A DNA stretch of 64,000 nt from NCBI RefSeq assembly GCF_003594885.1, contig NZ_QZEZ01000011.1, forward strand, positions 1 through 64,000. Direction: 5' to 3'. The DNA comes from Vallicoccus soli. Lineage in GTDB: Bacteria > Actinomycetota > Actinomycetes > Motilibacterales > Motilibacteraceae. The first letter of the stretch is position 1. Each line of letters begins with the position of its first letter. Position numbers and translations under genes: made by a program. Positions 8,532-17,249 of the stretch are shown here, in pieces. The notes under the pieces are model-generated. The model did not search any database and was not told the DNA's origin. It saw only the letters and a program-made list of their open reading frames with translations.

Positions 8532-9263
8532 TCAGGGACGGCGCCGGGCCGGCAGCGCCGCGACGCCGTCGGGCAGCGGCGGCTGGCCGGCGGCCGTGCG
8601 CAGCAGGTCGCACCAGGCGCCGAGGTGCGCGCCGAGCGCGGCGCCGACCGCGGCGGCGTCCTCGCCCCCGGCGCCGGCGACCGGTGTCCACGACGCGCGG
8701 ATCTCCACCTCGGCGGTGGCCGGGCGCTCCACCATCGCGCCGAAGCTCTCGGACACCACCCGGGTGACGGTGCCGCTGGCGGCGACGTGCTCGGCGCCGC
8801 GCGCCTGCAGCGCCTCGAGCAGCCAGTCCCAGCCGACCTCGGGGAGCATCGGGTCCGCGACCATCTCCGGGTCGAGGTCGGCGCGCAGGAACGTCACCAC
8901 GCGGAACGCGCCCTGCCAGGCCTCCTGGCCGGCGGGGTCGTGCAGCACGACGACCCGCCCGGTCGCCAGCTCCTCGGGGCCGTCCTCGCCGGCGGGGCCG
9001 GGCGCGGGCAGGTCCGCGGTGAGCGCGACCGCCCACGGGGCGAGCCGCTGCGGGGCGGGCGCCTCGGCGAGGACGACGTCGGGGCGGGGGGCCACGGCGC
9101 GCAGCGCGGCCAGCGCGGCGCGGAACGCCGGCGGGGCCCCGTCGCGCTCGCGCGGGGGCAGCGGCTCCGGAGGGGCCGTACCGCCCCCGCCCCCGCTGCC
9201 GCCGCTCGCGCCGCCGCCGGCGCCGCCGGGGCCGGGCGCACGGCGCAGCGGCACGACGCCCAC
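8532..9263 (-). CDS. DUF3000 family protein
   Basis: 243-aa protein of the actinobacterial DUF3000 family, always found beside hemE. The core (about 40-215) begins [22 protein letters not shown], contains the hallmark [20 protein letters not shown] and GWDWLLEAL, and ends in a Pro/Arg tail. The N-terminal 30 residues are a Gly-rich spacer. Function is unknown. The start is uncertain: GTG at 9263 or 9254, both a few bases after the stop of the upstream zinc-ribbon gene (9272), so translational coupling is likely. 184 bases of GC-rich non-coding sequence separate it from the WhiI-like gene. Confidence 0.85.
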   Translation of the reverse strand: MGVVPLRRAPGPGGAGGGASGGSGGGGGTAPPEPLPPRERDGAPPAFRAALAALRAVAPRPDVVLAEAPAPQRLAPWAVALTADLPAPGPAGEDGPEELATGRVVVLHDPAGQEAWQGAFRVVTFLRADLDPEMVADPMLPEVGWDWLLEALQARGAEHVAASGTVTRVVSESFGAMVERPATAEVEIRASWTPVAGAGGEDAAAVGAALGAHLGAWCDLLRTAAGQPPLPDGVAALPARRRP

Positions 9264-9271
9264 CGGCCCGC

Positions 9272-9532
9272 TCAGGCGGCCCGGGCGGCGCGACCGCGCC
9301 GCCGGCCCCCGGGACGGCGCGCGCCCTCGTCGACGCCGCCGGCCTCGACCGCACCGCCGGCCTCGTCCACGACGCCGGCCTCGTCCACGACGCTGCCCAC
9401 GACGACCACGGCGCCGCACTCCACGCAGACGAGCTCGGGGCAGTCGCGGCCGTGCCCGTCGAGGCAGTCGAAGGGCTCCAGCGGCGCCTCCTGCTCGCAG
9501 ACGGTGCACCAGTGCAGCTGCGCAGCGACCAT
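9272..9532 (-). CDS. Small zinc-ribbon protein next to DUF3000
   Basis: 86-aa protein with a compact metal-binding segment at the N-terminus: [17 protein letters not shown] and, 15 residues on, [13 protein letters not shown], so two CxxC knuckles. A low-complexity acidic then Arg-rich tail follows ([18 protein letters not shown] at the C-terminus). The ATG at 9532 is chosen over a start 18 codons upstream because a perfect AGGAGG lies 11 bases before it. It is the first gene of an apparent zinc ribbon-DUF3000 pair, divergent from hemE across 140 bases. Function is unknown; the basic tail could bind nucleic acid (inference). Confidence 0.7.
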   Translation of the reverse strand: MVAAQLHWCTVCEQEAPLEPFDCLDGHGRDCPELVCVECGAVVVVGSVVDEAGVVDEAGGAVEAGGVDEGARRPGGRRRGRAARAA

Positions 9533-9601
9533 CGTCGCGTCCACCTCCTCGTCGGTCCGGACGGGGACGACGCTGCCACGCGGCACCGACAGGCCCGCGG
9601 A

Positions 9602-9650
9602 GGCGCGCCGGTCGGGCGCGCCGGTGGGGCGCGCCGGTGGGGCGCGACGG
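9602..9650. repeat. 13-bp tandem repeat upstream of hemE
   Basis: Three consecutive copies of GGCGCGCCGGTGG (first copy ending CG instead of GG) at 9602-9640, followed by a decayed fourth copy. Each unit contains the palindrome GGCGCGCC. It occupies the divergent promoter region between the zinc-ribbon gene and hemE. Confidence 0.8.
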
Positions 9651-9672
9651 ACCGGCGTGGGACGATCGGGCG

Positions 9673-10800
9673 GTGAGCTCCCCCCGCCCCGGACCGCAGG
9701 ACTCCGACCTGCTGCGCGCCTGCCGCCGCGAGCCCGTGCGCCGCACCCCCGTCTGGTTCATGCGCCAGGCCGGGCGCTCCCTGCCGGAGTACCGCCGGGT
9801 CCGCGAGGGCGTCGGGATGCTCGAGTCGTGCATGCGCCCGGACCTCGTCACCGAGATCACCCTGCAGCCGGTGCGCCGCCACGGCGTCGACGCGGCCATC
9901 TTCTTCAGCGACATCGTCGTGCCGCTGAAGGCCGTGGGGGTGGACCTCGACATCCGCCCGGGCGTGGGTCCCGTGGTCGAGCGCCCGTTCCGCACCTGGG
10001 AGGACCTCGACCGGCTGCCGGCCCTCGAGCCGGACCACGTGCCGTACGTCACCGAGGCCGTGCGCTCGCTCGTCGGCGAGCTCGGCGCGACCCCCCTCAT
10101 CGGCTTCGCGGGCGCGCCGTTCACCCTCGCGTCGTACCTCGTCGAGGGCGGGCCGTCGCGCAACCACGAGGCCACGAAGGCGATGATGTGGGGCGCGCCC
10201 GACCTGTGGCACGCCCTGCTCGAGCGGCTCGCCGGCATCAGCGCCGCGTTCCTGCGGGTGCAGGTGGAGGCCGGGGCGAGCGCCGTCCAGCTCTTCGACT
10301 CCTGGGCGGGGGCGCTCGGCGCCGCGGACTACGCGCGCAGCGTCGCCCCGCACTCCGCGCGGGTCCTCGCGGAGGTCGGCGGGCTCGGGGTGCCGCGGAT
10401 CCACTTCGGCGTCGGCACGGGCGAGCTGCTGCGCCTCATGGGCGAGGCCGGCGCCGACGTCGTGGGCGTCGACTTCCGGGTGCCGCTCGACGAGGCGGCC
10501 CGGCGCGTCGGGCCCGACCGCGCCCTGCAGGGCAACCTCGACCCCGCCGTGGTGTTCGCGCCGTGGGAGGCGGTCGAGGCCCAGGTGCGCGCGGTGCTCG
10601 ACGCGGCCCGGGGCCTGCCGGGGCACGTGTTCAACCTCGGGCACGGCGTGCTGCCCACGTCCGACCCCGACGTGCTCACCCGGGTCGTCGAGCTGGTCCA
10701 CGAGCTCACCGAGGGCGGCCCGGCGGTGCCGGTCACCGGGCGCACCGCGGAGCCGGCACTCCCCGGCGGTGCTCGACCCGGGGTGCCGGGAAGCCGTTGA
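9673..10800 (+). CDS. hemE: Uroporphyrinogen decarboxylase
   Basis: 375-aa HemE, which decarboxylates uroporphyrinogen III to coproporphyrinogen III in haem synthesis. It carries both family signatures: [16 protein letters not shown] near residue 25 with the substrate-binding Arg pair, and [17 protein letters not shown] near 145. Downstream are [20 protein letters not shown] and GNLDP. The GTG at 9673 has a -10 GACGAT (9661-9666) and a 6-base spacer, consistent with a leaderless message; the open frame extends far upstream but without homology. The last 22 codons run past the usual family end and overlap the convergent decarboxylase gene by 68 bases. Confidence 0.95.
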   Translation: MSSPRPGPQDSDLLRACRREPVRRTPVWFMRQAGRSLPEYRRVREGVGMLESCMRPDLVTEITLQPVRRHGVDAAIFFSDIVVPLKAVGVDLDIRPGVGPVVERPFRTWEDLDRLPALEPDHVPYVTEAVRSLVGELGATPLIGFAGAPFTLASYLVEGGPSRNHEATKAMMWGAPDLWHALLERLAGISAAFLRVQVEAGASAVQLFDSWAGALGAADYARSVAPHSARVLAEVGGLGVPRIHFGVGTGELLRLMGEAGADVVGVDFRVPLDEAARRVGPDRALQGNLDPAVVFAPWEAVEAQVRAVLDAARGLPGHVFNLGHGVLPTSDPDVLTRVVELVHELTEGGPAVPVTGRTAEPALPGGARPGVPGSR

Positions 10801-11863
10801 ACGCCGACGCGTAGCCCGTGGTGTAGGCGCCGGCCGAGCGCACCGCGACCCGGTCGCCGGCGCGCAGCCCGGCGGACAGCGCGACGTCGAGCAGCACGGT
10901 GTCCTGGCTGTCGCACGTGGGACCCGTGACCGCCCACCGCGCCGTCGGGCCGCCGCGCGAGTCGGACATCGGGAAGCGCAGGGTCCTGCCGGTCTCGAGC
11001 GCCTCCATGAAGCCGTTGAACGCCCCGGCGTCCAGGTGCGCCCAGCGCCGGCCGCGCCGGTGCGCCACCCCGAGGACCTCGCAGACCATGGTCCCGGCGG
11101 CGGCGACGAGCGCCCGGCCGGGCTCGGCGACGACCTCGACCGGGTACGGCAGGCGCCCCAGCCCCGCGACCACCGCGGTCCCGAGGGCGGCGAGGTCGGG
11201 CCGCTGGTCGGCGTACGCCGCCGGGAAGCCGCCGCCGACGTCGACGAGCCGCAGGCGCACCCCGTGCCCCGCCAGCGCGCGCATGGCGTCCGCGCACTGC
11301 GCGAGCGCCGCGTCCCAGGCGGCGGCGCACGTCGTCTGCGAGCCGACGTGGAAGGTCAGCCCGAGCGGGTCCAGCCCGCGGTCGCGGGCGGCGAGGAGGA
11401 GCCGTACGGCCTCCTCGGGACCGACCCCGAACTTGCCCTCGCTGGCCACCCGGCTGGCCACCCGGGGCGGTGCGAGGCGCAGCAGGACCGACGCCCCCGG
11501 CGCGCAGGCCGCCAGCTTCGCGAGCTCCTCGTCGCCGTCCGCGGCGAAGCGGCGGACCCCGGCCGCGTGGGCCCGGCGCACGTGCGCGGCCGGCTTGACC
11601 GGGTTGCTGAAGAGCAGCCCCGCCGGGTCGACGCCGAGGCCGACGAGCAGGTCCAGCTCGGGCGCGGACGCGACCTCGAAGCCGCACCCCTCGCCGGCGA
11701 GCGTGCGCAGCAGCTCCGGGTCGCTGTTGCACTTCACCGCGTAGTGCAACCGGACGCCCGGCAGGGCCGACACGAGGCGCGCGTGCGCCGCGCGCAGCAC
11801 CGCGTGGTCGAGGACGAGGACGGGCGTGGGGCCCGCCGTGGCAGGGACGCTCGAGGCACTCAC
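10733..11863 (-). CDS. Type III PLP-dependent decarboxylase (ornithine/diaminopimelate decarboxylase family)
   Basis: 376-aa fold-type III (alanine-racemase barrel) decarboxylase. The PLP lysine is Lys44 in HYAVKCNSD. Other family marks are [31 protein letters not shown] for the phosphate site and Cys317 in GPTCDSQD, the catalytic cysteine of ornithine-decarboxylase-type enzymes, so a basic amino acid substrate such as ornithine or lysine is likely. The GTG at 11863 has GAGGAGG 7 bases upstream and overlaps the TGA of the preceding membrane-protein gene (GTGA). It lies between hemE and the membrane partner and is not in a lysine or polyamine operon, so substrate and pathway are open. Confidence 0.88.
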   Translation of the reverse strand: MSASSVPATAGPTPVLVLDHAVLRAAHARLVSALPGVRLHYAVKCNSDPELLRTLAGEGCGFEVASAPELDLLVGLGVDPAGLLFSNPVKPAAHVRRAHAAGVRRFAADGDEELAKLAACAPGASVLLRLAPPRVASRVASEGKFGVGPEEAVRLLLAARDRGLDPLGLTFHVGSQTTCAAAWDAALAQCADAMRALAGHGVRLRLVDVGGGFPAAYADQRPDLAALGTAVVAGLGRLPYPVEVVAEPGRALVAAAGTMVCEVLGVAHRRGRRWAHLDAGAFNGFMEALETGRTLRFPMSDSRGGPTARWAVTGPTCDSQDTVLLDVALSAGLRAGDRVAVRSAGAYTTGYASAFNGFPAPRVEHRRGVPAPRCAR

Positions 11864-12330
11864 CCGACGACCTCCTCGCTGCGGGCCCCCCGGCGGGAGG
11901 CCTCGTGGCCGACGACGGCGACGGCGTAGAAGGCCGCGTCGGCGGCGACCTTGCCGGCGAGCAGCCCGGCCGCGACGCCCGCGCCGCTGCCCGCGAGCAG
12001 GGCGGGCAGCGCCCACATCGCCCAGGGGCGCACGACGAGGCTGTCGAGCGCCTCGGCGGGGCCGAACTCCACGAGCAGCCGGCCGAGCGCGCGCCGCCGG
12101 CCGGGGCGCCCGGCGCCCGCGAGGTCGCGGGCGACGACGACGGCGTAGAAGCCGAGCGCCTCCGCCCAGGCCGCCGCGAGCGCGGTGGTGAGCGGGTCGC
12201 CGGTGCCGGCGTGGGCGAGGAGCCCCGCGGCGAGCGCGGAGGCCGTGCCCGCGACCTCGGCCGGCAGGTAGCGCCGCACCCACCGGGCGAGCGCCGCCCG
12301 GGAGGACGCCCTCGCCCGCGCCGCACCCAT
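11860..12330 (-). CDS. Membrane protein coupled to the PLP decarboxylase
   Basis: 156-aa predicted inner-membrane protein with about four hydrophobic segments: VAGTASALAAGLLAHAG, a helix around ALAAAWAEALGFYAVVVA, WAMWALPALLAGSGAGVAAG and VAADAAFYAVAVVG. A basic N-terminus (RARASSRAALARWVRRYL) and an Arg-rich central loop suggest cytosolic sides. No family is recognised. Its stop overlaps the decarboxylase start by four bases, so the two are made together; a transporter or membrane anchor for the substrate or product is inferred from this coupling only. Confidence 0.75.
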   Translation of the reverse strand: MGAARARASSRAALARWVRRYLPAEVAGTASALAAGLLAHAGTGDPLTTALAAAWAEALGFYAVVVARDLAGAGRPGRRRALGRLLVEFGPAEALDSLVVRPWAMWALPALLAGSGAGVAAGLLAGKVAADAAFYAVAVVGHEASRRGARSEEVVG

Positions 12331-12385
12331 GCCGGGCAGACGCGGCGCACCGCCCGGGAGATACCCCGGGAGCGCCCGGCCCCGC

Positions 12386-13309
12386 TCAGGGGCGCGGCGG
12401 CGCCGGGGACCGCAGCCGCCCCGCCGCCCGCAGCCGGCGGGCCAGGAGCAGGAGCAGGCCGAGGACGACCGCGGCCGGCAGGACCGCGCCGAGCGCGGTG
12501 AGGGCGTACGCCCCCGCCGTCACCAGCGCGCCCCAGCCGGCGCCGAGCCCGGCGAGGAACCCCGCCGGCTCGTCCTCGCCGGCCACTGCCGCCTCCTGGC
12601 CGACGAGGGTGACCACGACGGTCGCCAGCGCGGTGAGGTCGGCGAGGCGCTCCTGCTGCGCCTGCAGCGCCTCGAGGTCGGCCTGGCGCCGGGCGAGCTG
12701 GCCCTCGACCTGCACGACCTCGGCGACGCTGCGGGCTCGCTCGAGCAGCGCGCGCACGCGGGCGACGCTCTCGCGCTGCGAGGCCAGCCGGCTCGCGACG
12801 TCGACGACCTCGCCGGTGCGGTCCGTCGTCGACTGCGTGCGCGACAGGCGCTCGCCGAGCCGGTCGAGGTCGTCGAGCAGGGCGTCGTACGACCCCACGG
12901 GCACCCGCAGCGTCAGCGTCGCCGTCGGCTCGCCGTCCGGCCCGCCGTACGACTCCTCGGCCGTGACCGCGCCGTCGCGCCCGCGCGCCGCGGCCGCGGC
13001 GGTGCGGGCCGCCCCGTCGACGTCGCGCACCCGCAGCGCCACCTCGGCGCGGCGCTCCAGCGCCTGCCGGCCGGGCACGACCGGCCCGGCTGCGGCGCCC
13101 CCCGGGGCGCCGGCGCCCCCCGCTGCGCCCTCGGCGACCGCGCCGTCCCGGTCGACCGCCGGCGCCGCGGGCTCGGCGCCCGACCCGCCCGCCGAGGCGC
13201 CCTGCGGGGCCCCGCCCGCCGCACCGCCCGACGTCCCGTCCGACCCCGAGCACCCCGCCAGCAGCAGCAGGGCGACCAGCCCCGCCGCGGTGCGTCCCCG
13301 ACGTGCCAC
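12386..13309 (-). CDS. DUF4349 lipoprotein
   Basis: 307-aa lipoprotein. The signal peptide ends in the lipobox LLAGC (Cys20), followed by a Gly/Ala/Ser-rich linker to about residue 90. The DUF4349 core (about 95-260) has a periplasmic-facing beta region (RRAEVALRVRDVDGAA, ATLTLRVPVGSYDALLDDL), a coiled coil (SRLASQRESVARVRALLERA) and a C-terminal membrane helix (ALGAVLPAAVVLGLLLLLA) with an Arg-rich cytosolic tail. The protein is thus anchored at both ends. The GTG at 13309 has GGAGG 5 bases upstream. It is divergent from hemG across 103 bases. Function is unknown; DUF4349 proteins often neighbour anti-sigma or envelope genes. Confidence 0.85.
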   Translation of the reverse strand: MARRGRTAAGLVALLLLAGCSGSDGTSGGAAGGAPQGASAGGSGAEPAAPAVDRDGAVAEGAAGGAGAPGGAAAGPVVPGRQALERRAEVALRVRDVDGAARTAAAAARGRDGAVTAEESYGGPDGEPTATLTLRVPVGSYDALLDDLDRLGERLSRTQSTTDRTGEVVDVASRLASQRESVARVRALLERARSVAEVVQVEGQLARRQADLEALQAQQERLADLTALATVVVTLVGQEAAVAGEDEPAGFLAGLGAGWGALVTAGAYALTALGAVLPAAVVLGLLLLLARRLRAAGRLRSPAPPRP

Positions 13310-13412
13310 GGCCGCCTCCCTCGTCCCGGGGCCGGCGCCCTCGACCGGCCCGCGGCGGTGTGACGGGGCCCTCCCGCCGGCGGTTCCGCGCGCCGGGTCA
13401 CGGTCTGGCATC

Positions 13413-14906
13413 GTGGCCGCCGTGCCCGACGCCCCCGCCGCGCAGCCGGCCCCGCCGGGGTCGCGGCCCCGCGTCGTCGTGGTGGGCGGCGGCATCGCCG
13501 GGCTGGCCGCGGCCCACGCGCTGCGCGACGCCCCGGTGGACGTGCTGGTCCTGGAGTCGTCCCCGCGCCTCGGCGGCAAGCTCGAGGTCGGGGAGGTCGC
13601 AGGCCTGGCGGTCGACACCGGCGCCGAGTCCGTCCTGGCCCGCCGGCCGGAGGCCGTCGATCTCGCGCGCGACGTCGGCCTCGGCGACGACCTCGTCGAG
13701 CCCGTGACGACGACCGCCCGGGTGCTGAGCCGCGGCGCCCTGCGCCCGCTGCCGCGCCCGCAGGTCATGGGCGTCCCCGCCGACCTGGAGGACCTCGCGC
13801 GCACCGGCGTCCTCGGCCCGGCCGACCTCGCGCGCGTGCCGCTCGACGCGTGGCTGCCGCGCACCCGCGTCGAGGAGGACGTCTCCGTGGGGGCGTACGT
13901 CGCGCGCCGGGTCGGCCGTGCCGTCGTCGACCGGCTGGTCGAGCCGCTCCTCGGCGGCGTGTACGCGGGCCGCGCCGACGCCCTGTCCATGGCCGCGACC
14001 GTGCCCGGCCTCTTCGCCGCGGTGCGCGCGGAGCGCTCGCTGCTGGCGGCCGCCCGCGGGGTCGCGGCCCGGACGCCGGCCGGGGCCGGGCCGGTCTTCG
14101 CCGGGGTGCGCGGCGGCGTCGGCCGGCTGCCCGCGGCCGTCGCGCGGGCCAGCGGCGCGCAGGTGCGCACCGGCGCGGCGGTGCGCGGGCTGCGCCGCAC
14201 GCCGGGCGGGTGGGAGCTCGTCGTGGGGCCCGCGTCGGCGCCGGAGGTGGTCCGCGCGGACGCGGTGGTGCTCGCCGTGCCCGCGCCCGCCGCCGCGCGC
14301 CTGCTGGCCCCGCTGGTGCCGGCCGCCGCGGCGGAGGTGGGCCACGTGCCGTACGCCTCGGTCGCCCTCGTCACCGCCGCGTTCCCCGCGGCGGTGCTCG
14401 GCGAGGGGTCCGGCGGGGGGCCCGGCGGGGGCTCCGGCGGTGGCTCCGGCGGCGGCCTCGTCGGCAGCGGCCTGCTCGTGCCGCCGGTCGAGCGCCGGCT
14501 CGTCAAGGCCGCGACGTTCTCCTCGCGCAAGTGGGGCTGGGTCGGGGAGGGCAGCGGCACCGTGGTGCTGCGCACCTCGGTCGGGCGCGCCGGCGACGAG
14601 CGCGACCTGCAGCGCGACGACGCCGAGCTGGCCGCCGCCGCGCTGGCCGACCTCGCCGAGGTCACCGGCGCGCCCGGCCTGCGCACCCGCCCGCTCGACG
14701 TCGTCGTCACCCGGTGGGGCGGCGGCCTGCCGCAGTACGCCGTCGGCCACCTGGCCCGGGTGCGCCGGGTGCGGGCCGCGCTGGAGCCGCACCCGGGCCT
14801 GGCGCTGGCCGGGGCGGCGTACGACGGCGTGGGGGTCCCGGCCTGCGTCGCGTCCGGCCGGGCGGCCGCCGCCCGGGTCGTCGCCGCGCTGCGCCCGGGG
14901 GGATGA
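13413..14906 (+). CDS. hemG: Protoporphyrinogen/coproporphyrinogen III oxidase (HemG/HemY, CgoX)
   Basis: 497-aa FAD-dependent oxidase. The dinucleotide-binding motif [17 protein letters not shown] lies at about 21-37 with [11 protein letters not shown] after it; the C-terminal FAD-contacting [14 protein letters not shown] and [17 protein letters not shown] are typical of the family. Because hemQ follows 7 bases downstream, the enzyme most likely oxidises coproporphyrinogen III in the Gram-positive route. A run of Gly/Ser (about residues 330-352, [15 protein letters not shown]) interrupts the fold and is unusual. Start choice: GTG 13413 with CACGGT 8 bases upstream; GTG 13422 is an alternative. 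It is co-transcribed with hemQ and the kinase. Confidence 0.93.
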   Translation: MAAVPDAPAAQPAPPGSRPRVVVVGGGIAGLAAAHALRDAPVDVLVLESSPRLGGKLEVGEVAGLAVDTGAESVLARRPEAVDLARDVGLGDDLVEPVTTTARVLSRGALRPLPRPQVMGVPADLEDLARTGVLGPADLARVPLDAWLPRTRVEEDVSVGAYVARRVGRAVVDRLVEPLLGGVYAGRADALSMAATVPGLFAAVRAERSLLAAARGVAARTPAGAGPVFAGVRGGVGRLPAAVARASGAQVRTGAAVRGLRRTPGGWELVVGPASAPEVVRADAVVLAVPAPAAARLLAPLVPAAAAEVGHVPYASVALVTAAFPAAVLGEGSGGGPGGGSGGGSGGGLVGSGLLVPPVERRLVKAATFSSRKWGWVGEGSGTVVLRTSVGRAGDERDLQRDDAELAAAALADLAEVTGAPGLRTRPLDVVVTRWGGGLPQYAVGHLARVRRVRAALEPHPGLALAGAAYDGVGVPACVASGRAAAARVVAALRPGG

Positions 14907-14913
14907 TGGAGCC

Positions 14914-15615
14914 GTGAGCAGCCCCACCACCACCGTCAGCGCCCGCGAGGTCAACGCCACCATCCGCTACGCCATGTGGTCCGTCTTCCGGGCCACCGGG
15001 CCGCTGCCCGAGGACCGGGCCGCGCTCGCCGGCGAGGTCGAGGAGCTCTTCGGCCAGCTCGCGGCCAAGGGCGTCGTGGTGCGCGGCACGTACGACGTCT
15101 CCGGCCTGCGCGCCGACGCCGACCTCATGGTCTGGTGGCACGCCGAGCACGTCGAGGACGTCCAGGAGGCCTACCACCGCCTGCGCCGCACGCGGCTCGG
15201 GCAGCACCTCGAGCCGGTCTGGTCGGTCGTCGCGCTGCACCGCCCCGCGGAGTTCAACAAGGGCCACGTCCCCGCCTTCATGGCGGGGGAGGAGCCGCGC
15301 GGCTACGTCTGCGTCTACCCGTTCGTCCGCTCGTACGAGTGGTACCTGCTGCCGGACGACGAGCGCCGCCAGCTGCTCGTCGAGCACGGCATGGCCGCGC
15401 GCGGCTACCCGGACGTGCGGGCCAACACCGTGTCGGCGTTCGCGCTCGGCGACTACGAGTGGGTGCTCGCCTTCGAGGCCGACGAGCTGCACCGGATCGT
15501 CGACCTCATGCGCGACCTGCGCGCCACGGGCGCCCGCCTGCACGTGCGCGAGGAGGTGCCCTTCTACACGGGGCCGCGCAAGCCGGTCGCCGAGCTGATC
15601 GCCGCCCTGCCGTGA
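14914..15615 (+). CDS. hemQ: Coproheme decarboxylase (HemQ/ChdC)
   Basis: 233-aa chlorite-dismutase-fold enzyme that decarboxylates iron-coproporphyrin III to haem b with peroxide, the last step of the coproporphyrin pathway. The proximal histidine is His118 in [12 protein letters not shown] and the catalytic tyrosine is Tyr135 in [15 protein letters not shown], the same numbers I recall for the corynebacterial enzyme. The length matches the actinobacterial clade. The GTG at 14914 is preceded by GGAG, 7 bases after the hemG stop. Its TGA overlaps the start of the histidine kinase as GTGA, so haem completion and the kinase are translationally linked. Confidence 0.95.
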   Translation: MSSPTTTVSAREVNATIRYAMWSVFRATGPLPEDRAALAGEVEELFGQLAAKGVVVRGTYDVSGLRADADLMVWWHAEHVEDVQEAYHRLRRTRLGQHLEPVWSVVALHRPAEFNKGHVPAFMAGEEPRGYVCVYPFVRSYEWYLLPDDERRQLLVEHGMAARGYPDVRANTVSAFALGDYEWVLAFEADELHRIVDLMRDLRATGARLHVREEVPFYTGPRKPVAELIAALP

Positions 15616-16784
15616 CCGCCGCGCCGCTGCCCGCCGACGAGGCCGAGCGGCTCGCGGACCTGCGGGCGTACGACCTGCTGGACCAGCCGCTCCAGGAGGA
15701 GCTCGACGGGGTCGTGCGGCTCGCCCGCACGGTGACCGGCGCGCAGATGGCCGTGGTCAACCTCATCGACGAGCGGCGGCAGTGGCAGGCGTGCGCGGTC
15801 GGGATGACCGCGGGGGAGGTGCCGCGCGACGACGCCATGTGCGCGTACGCGATCCTCTCCCGCGAGGTGCTCCACGTGCGCGACGCGCGCGAGGACCCGC
15901 GCTTCGCGCGGAACCCCTTCGTCACGGGCCTGCTCGCGCAGGTGCGCATGTACGCCTCCGCGCCGATCGTCACCGGGGACGGCCACGCGCTCGGGACGCT
16001 GTGCGTGGTCGACCCCTCGGCGTACGAGCTCGAGCCGCACCAGGTGCAGGCGCTCGCCGACCTCGCCGCGCAGGTGATGGCGGTCTTCGCGCTGCGGCGC
16101 AGCCAGCGCCTGCTCGAGCGCTCCAACGCCGAGCTCGAGGCGTTCGCCGGCTCGGTGGCGCACGACCTGAAGAACCCGCTGGCCGCCGCGACCGGCTACA
16201 CGGAGCTGCTGCGCGACGAGCTCGACGAGGGCTCGCCGGCCGCCGGCGTGGCGGCGCGCCTCGACGCCTCGCTGCAGCGCGCCAACCGCCTCGTCGAGGA
16301 CCTCCTGGCGTACGCCCGCAGCGGGCGCCGGCCGGTGACCGGTGAGGACGTCGACCTCGGCGACGCGGCGCGCGACGTCGTGCGCGCGCTCGAGCCGCTG
16401 CTCGCCCAGCACGGGGCGCGGGTCGAGGTCGGCGACCTGCCGACCGTCCCCGGCGACCCCTCGCAGCTGGCCCGGCTCGTGCAGGCGCTGCTCACCGTCG
16501 CCGTCGTGCAGACCGCGCCGCACCGCCCGCCGCGCGTGCGGCTCGGGGCGGAGGCGCGGGGGCAGGACTGGGTGCTCGCGGTGGACGACGACGGCGAGCC
16601 GCTCACCGGCGCCGAGCGCGCGCGGGCCGTGGAGCCGTACCTCTCGGGGCGCGGCTCCGGCGGCGGCACCGGCCTCGGCCTGGCCACCGCGGCGCGCATC
16701 GCGCGGGCGCACGGCGGGCGGGTGTGGGCCGAGGCGTCGCCGCTCGGCGGGGCGCGCATCTGCGTCGCCCTGCCGCGCGGCTGA
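15612..16784 (+). CDS. GAF-domain histidine kinase with degenerate ATP-binding domain
   Basis: 390-aa soluble sensor. The N-terminal GAF domain (about 25-165, with [20 protein letters not shown] and [10 protein letters not shown]) is of the type seen in light- or redox-sensing kinases. The HisKA region has His184 in [11 protein letters not shown]. The C-terminal HATPase (about 270-390) keeps the G2 box [11 protein letters not shown], but the N-box asparagines are missing ([18 protein letters not shown]) and the D-box is a weak VDDDGEP. ATP hydrolysis or autophosphorylation may therefore be impaired. No response regulator is adjacent. It overlaps hemQ by four bases, suggesting a signalling role tied to haem status (inference). 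Confidence 0.85.
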   Translation: MTAAPLPADEAERLADLRAYDLLDQPLQEELDGVVRLARTVTGAQMAVVNLIDERRQWQACAVGMTAGEVPRDDAMCAYAILSREVLHVRDAREDPRFARNPFVTGLLAQVRMYASAPIVTGDGHALGTLCVVDPSAYELEPHQVQALADLAAQVMAVFALRRSQRLLERSNAELEAFAGSVAHDLKNPLAAATGYTELLRDELDEGSPAAGVAARLDASLQRANRLVEDLLAYARSGRRPVTGEDVDLGDAARDVVRALEPLLAQHGARVEVGDLPTVPGDPSQLARLVQALLTVAVVQTAPHRPPRVRLGAEARGQDWVLAVDDDGEPLTGAERARAVEPYLSGRGSGGGTGLGLATAARIARAHGGRVWAEASPLGGARICVALPRG

Positions 16785-16790
16785 GGGACC

Positions 16791-17216
16791 TCAGCCCTCG
16801 GCGGGCTCCAGGCGCAGGGCGACGCTGTTGATGCAGTAGCGCTGGTCGGTCGGCGTGCCGAACCCCTCGCCCTCGAAGACGTGCCCGAGGTGCGAGCCGC
16901 ACGTCGCGCAGCGCACCTCGACGCGGCGCATGCCCATGCTGCGGTCCTCGAGCAGCTCGACCCGGTCGCCGGCGAGCGGCGCCCAGAAGGAGGGCCAGCC
17001 GCAGTGCGAGTCGAACTTCGTCGCGCTGCGGAAGAGCTCGGCGTCGCAGGCGCGGCAGTGGTAGACGCCGACGGTCTTCTCGTTCGTGTACTCCCCGGTG
17101 TACGGGCGCTCGGTGGCCGCCTGGCGCAGCACCGCGTACTCCTGCGGGTCCAGCTGGGCCCGCCACTGCTCGTCGGTCTTCTCGACCGGGTACGACTCGC
17201 GCGCGTCCGTGCTCAT
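16791..17216 (-). CDS. msrB: Peptide-methionine (R)-S-oxide reductase
   Basis: 141-aa MsrB, which reduces the R epimer of methionine sulfoxide in proteins. It has the structural-zinc CxxC pairs CRAC and CATC, the fold motifs HCGWPSFW and GSHLGHVFEG, and the catalytic Cys in RYCINS near the C-terminus. The resolving partner is presumably thioredoxin. The ATG at 17216 has TACGGT (17228-17223) with a 6-base spacer, a leaderless promoter. It is convergent with the histidine kinase (6 bases apart) and divergent from the polymerase gene by only 33 bases. Confidence 0.96.
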   Translation of the reverse strand: MSTDARESYPVEKTDEQWRAQLDPQEYAVLRQAATERPYTGEYTNEKTVGVYHCRACDAELFRSATKFDSHCGWPSFWAPLAGDRVELLEDRSMGMRRVEVRCATCGSHLGHVFEGEGFGTPTDQRYCINSVALRLEPAEG

Positions 17217-17222
17217 GGGCCC

Positions 17223-17242
17223 ACCGTACGTCCGGCTAGCGT
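17223..17242. promoter_or_regulatory. Divergent leaderless promoters of msrB and the LigD-type polymerase
   Basis: Minus-strand -10 TACGGT at 17228-17223 serves msrB (ATG 17216). Plus-strand -10 TAGCGT at 17237-17242 serves the polymerase (ATG 17250). The hexamers are 8 bases apart and the whole intergenic space is 33 bases, so RNA polymerase cannot occupy both at once. Confidence 0.6.
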
Positions 17243-17249
17243 GCCCCAC

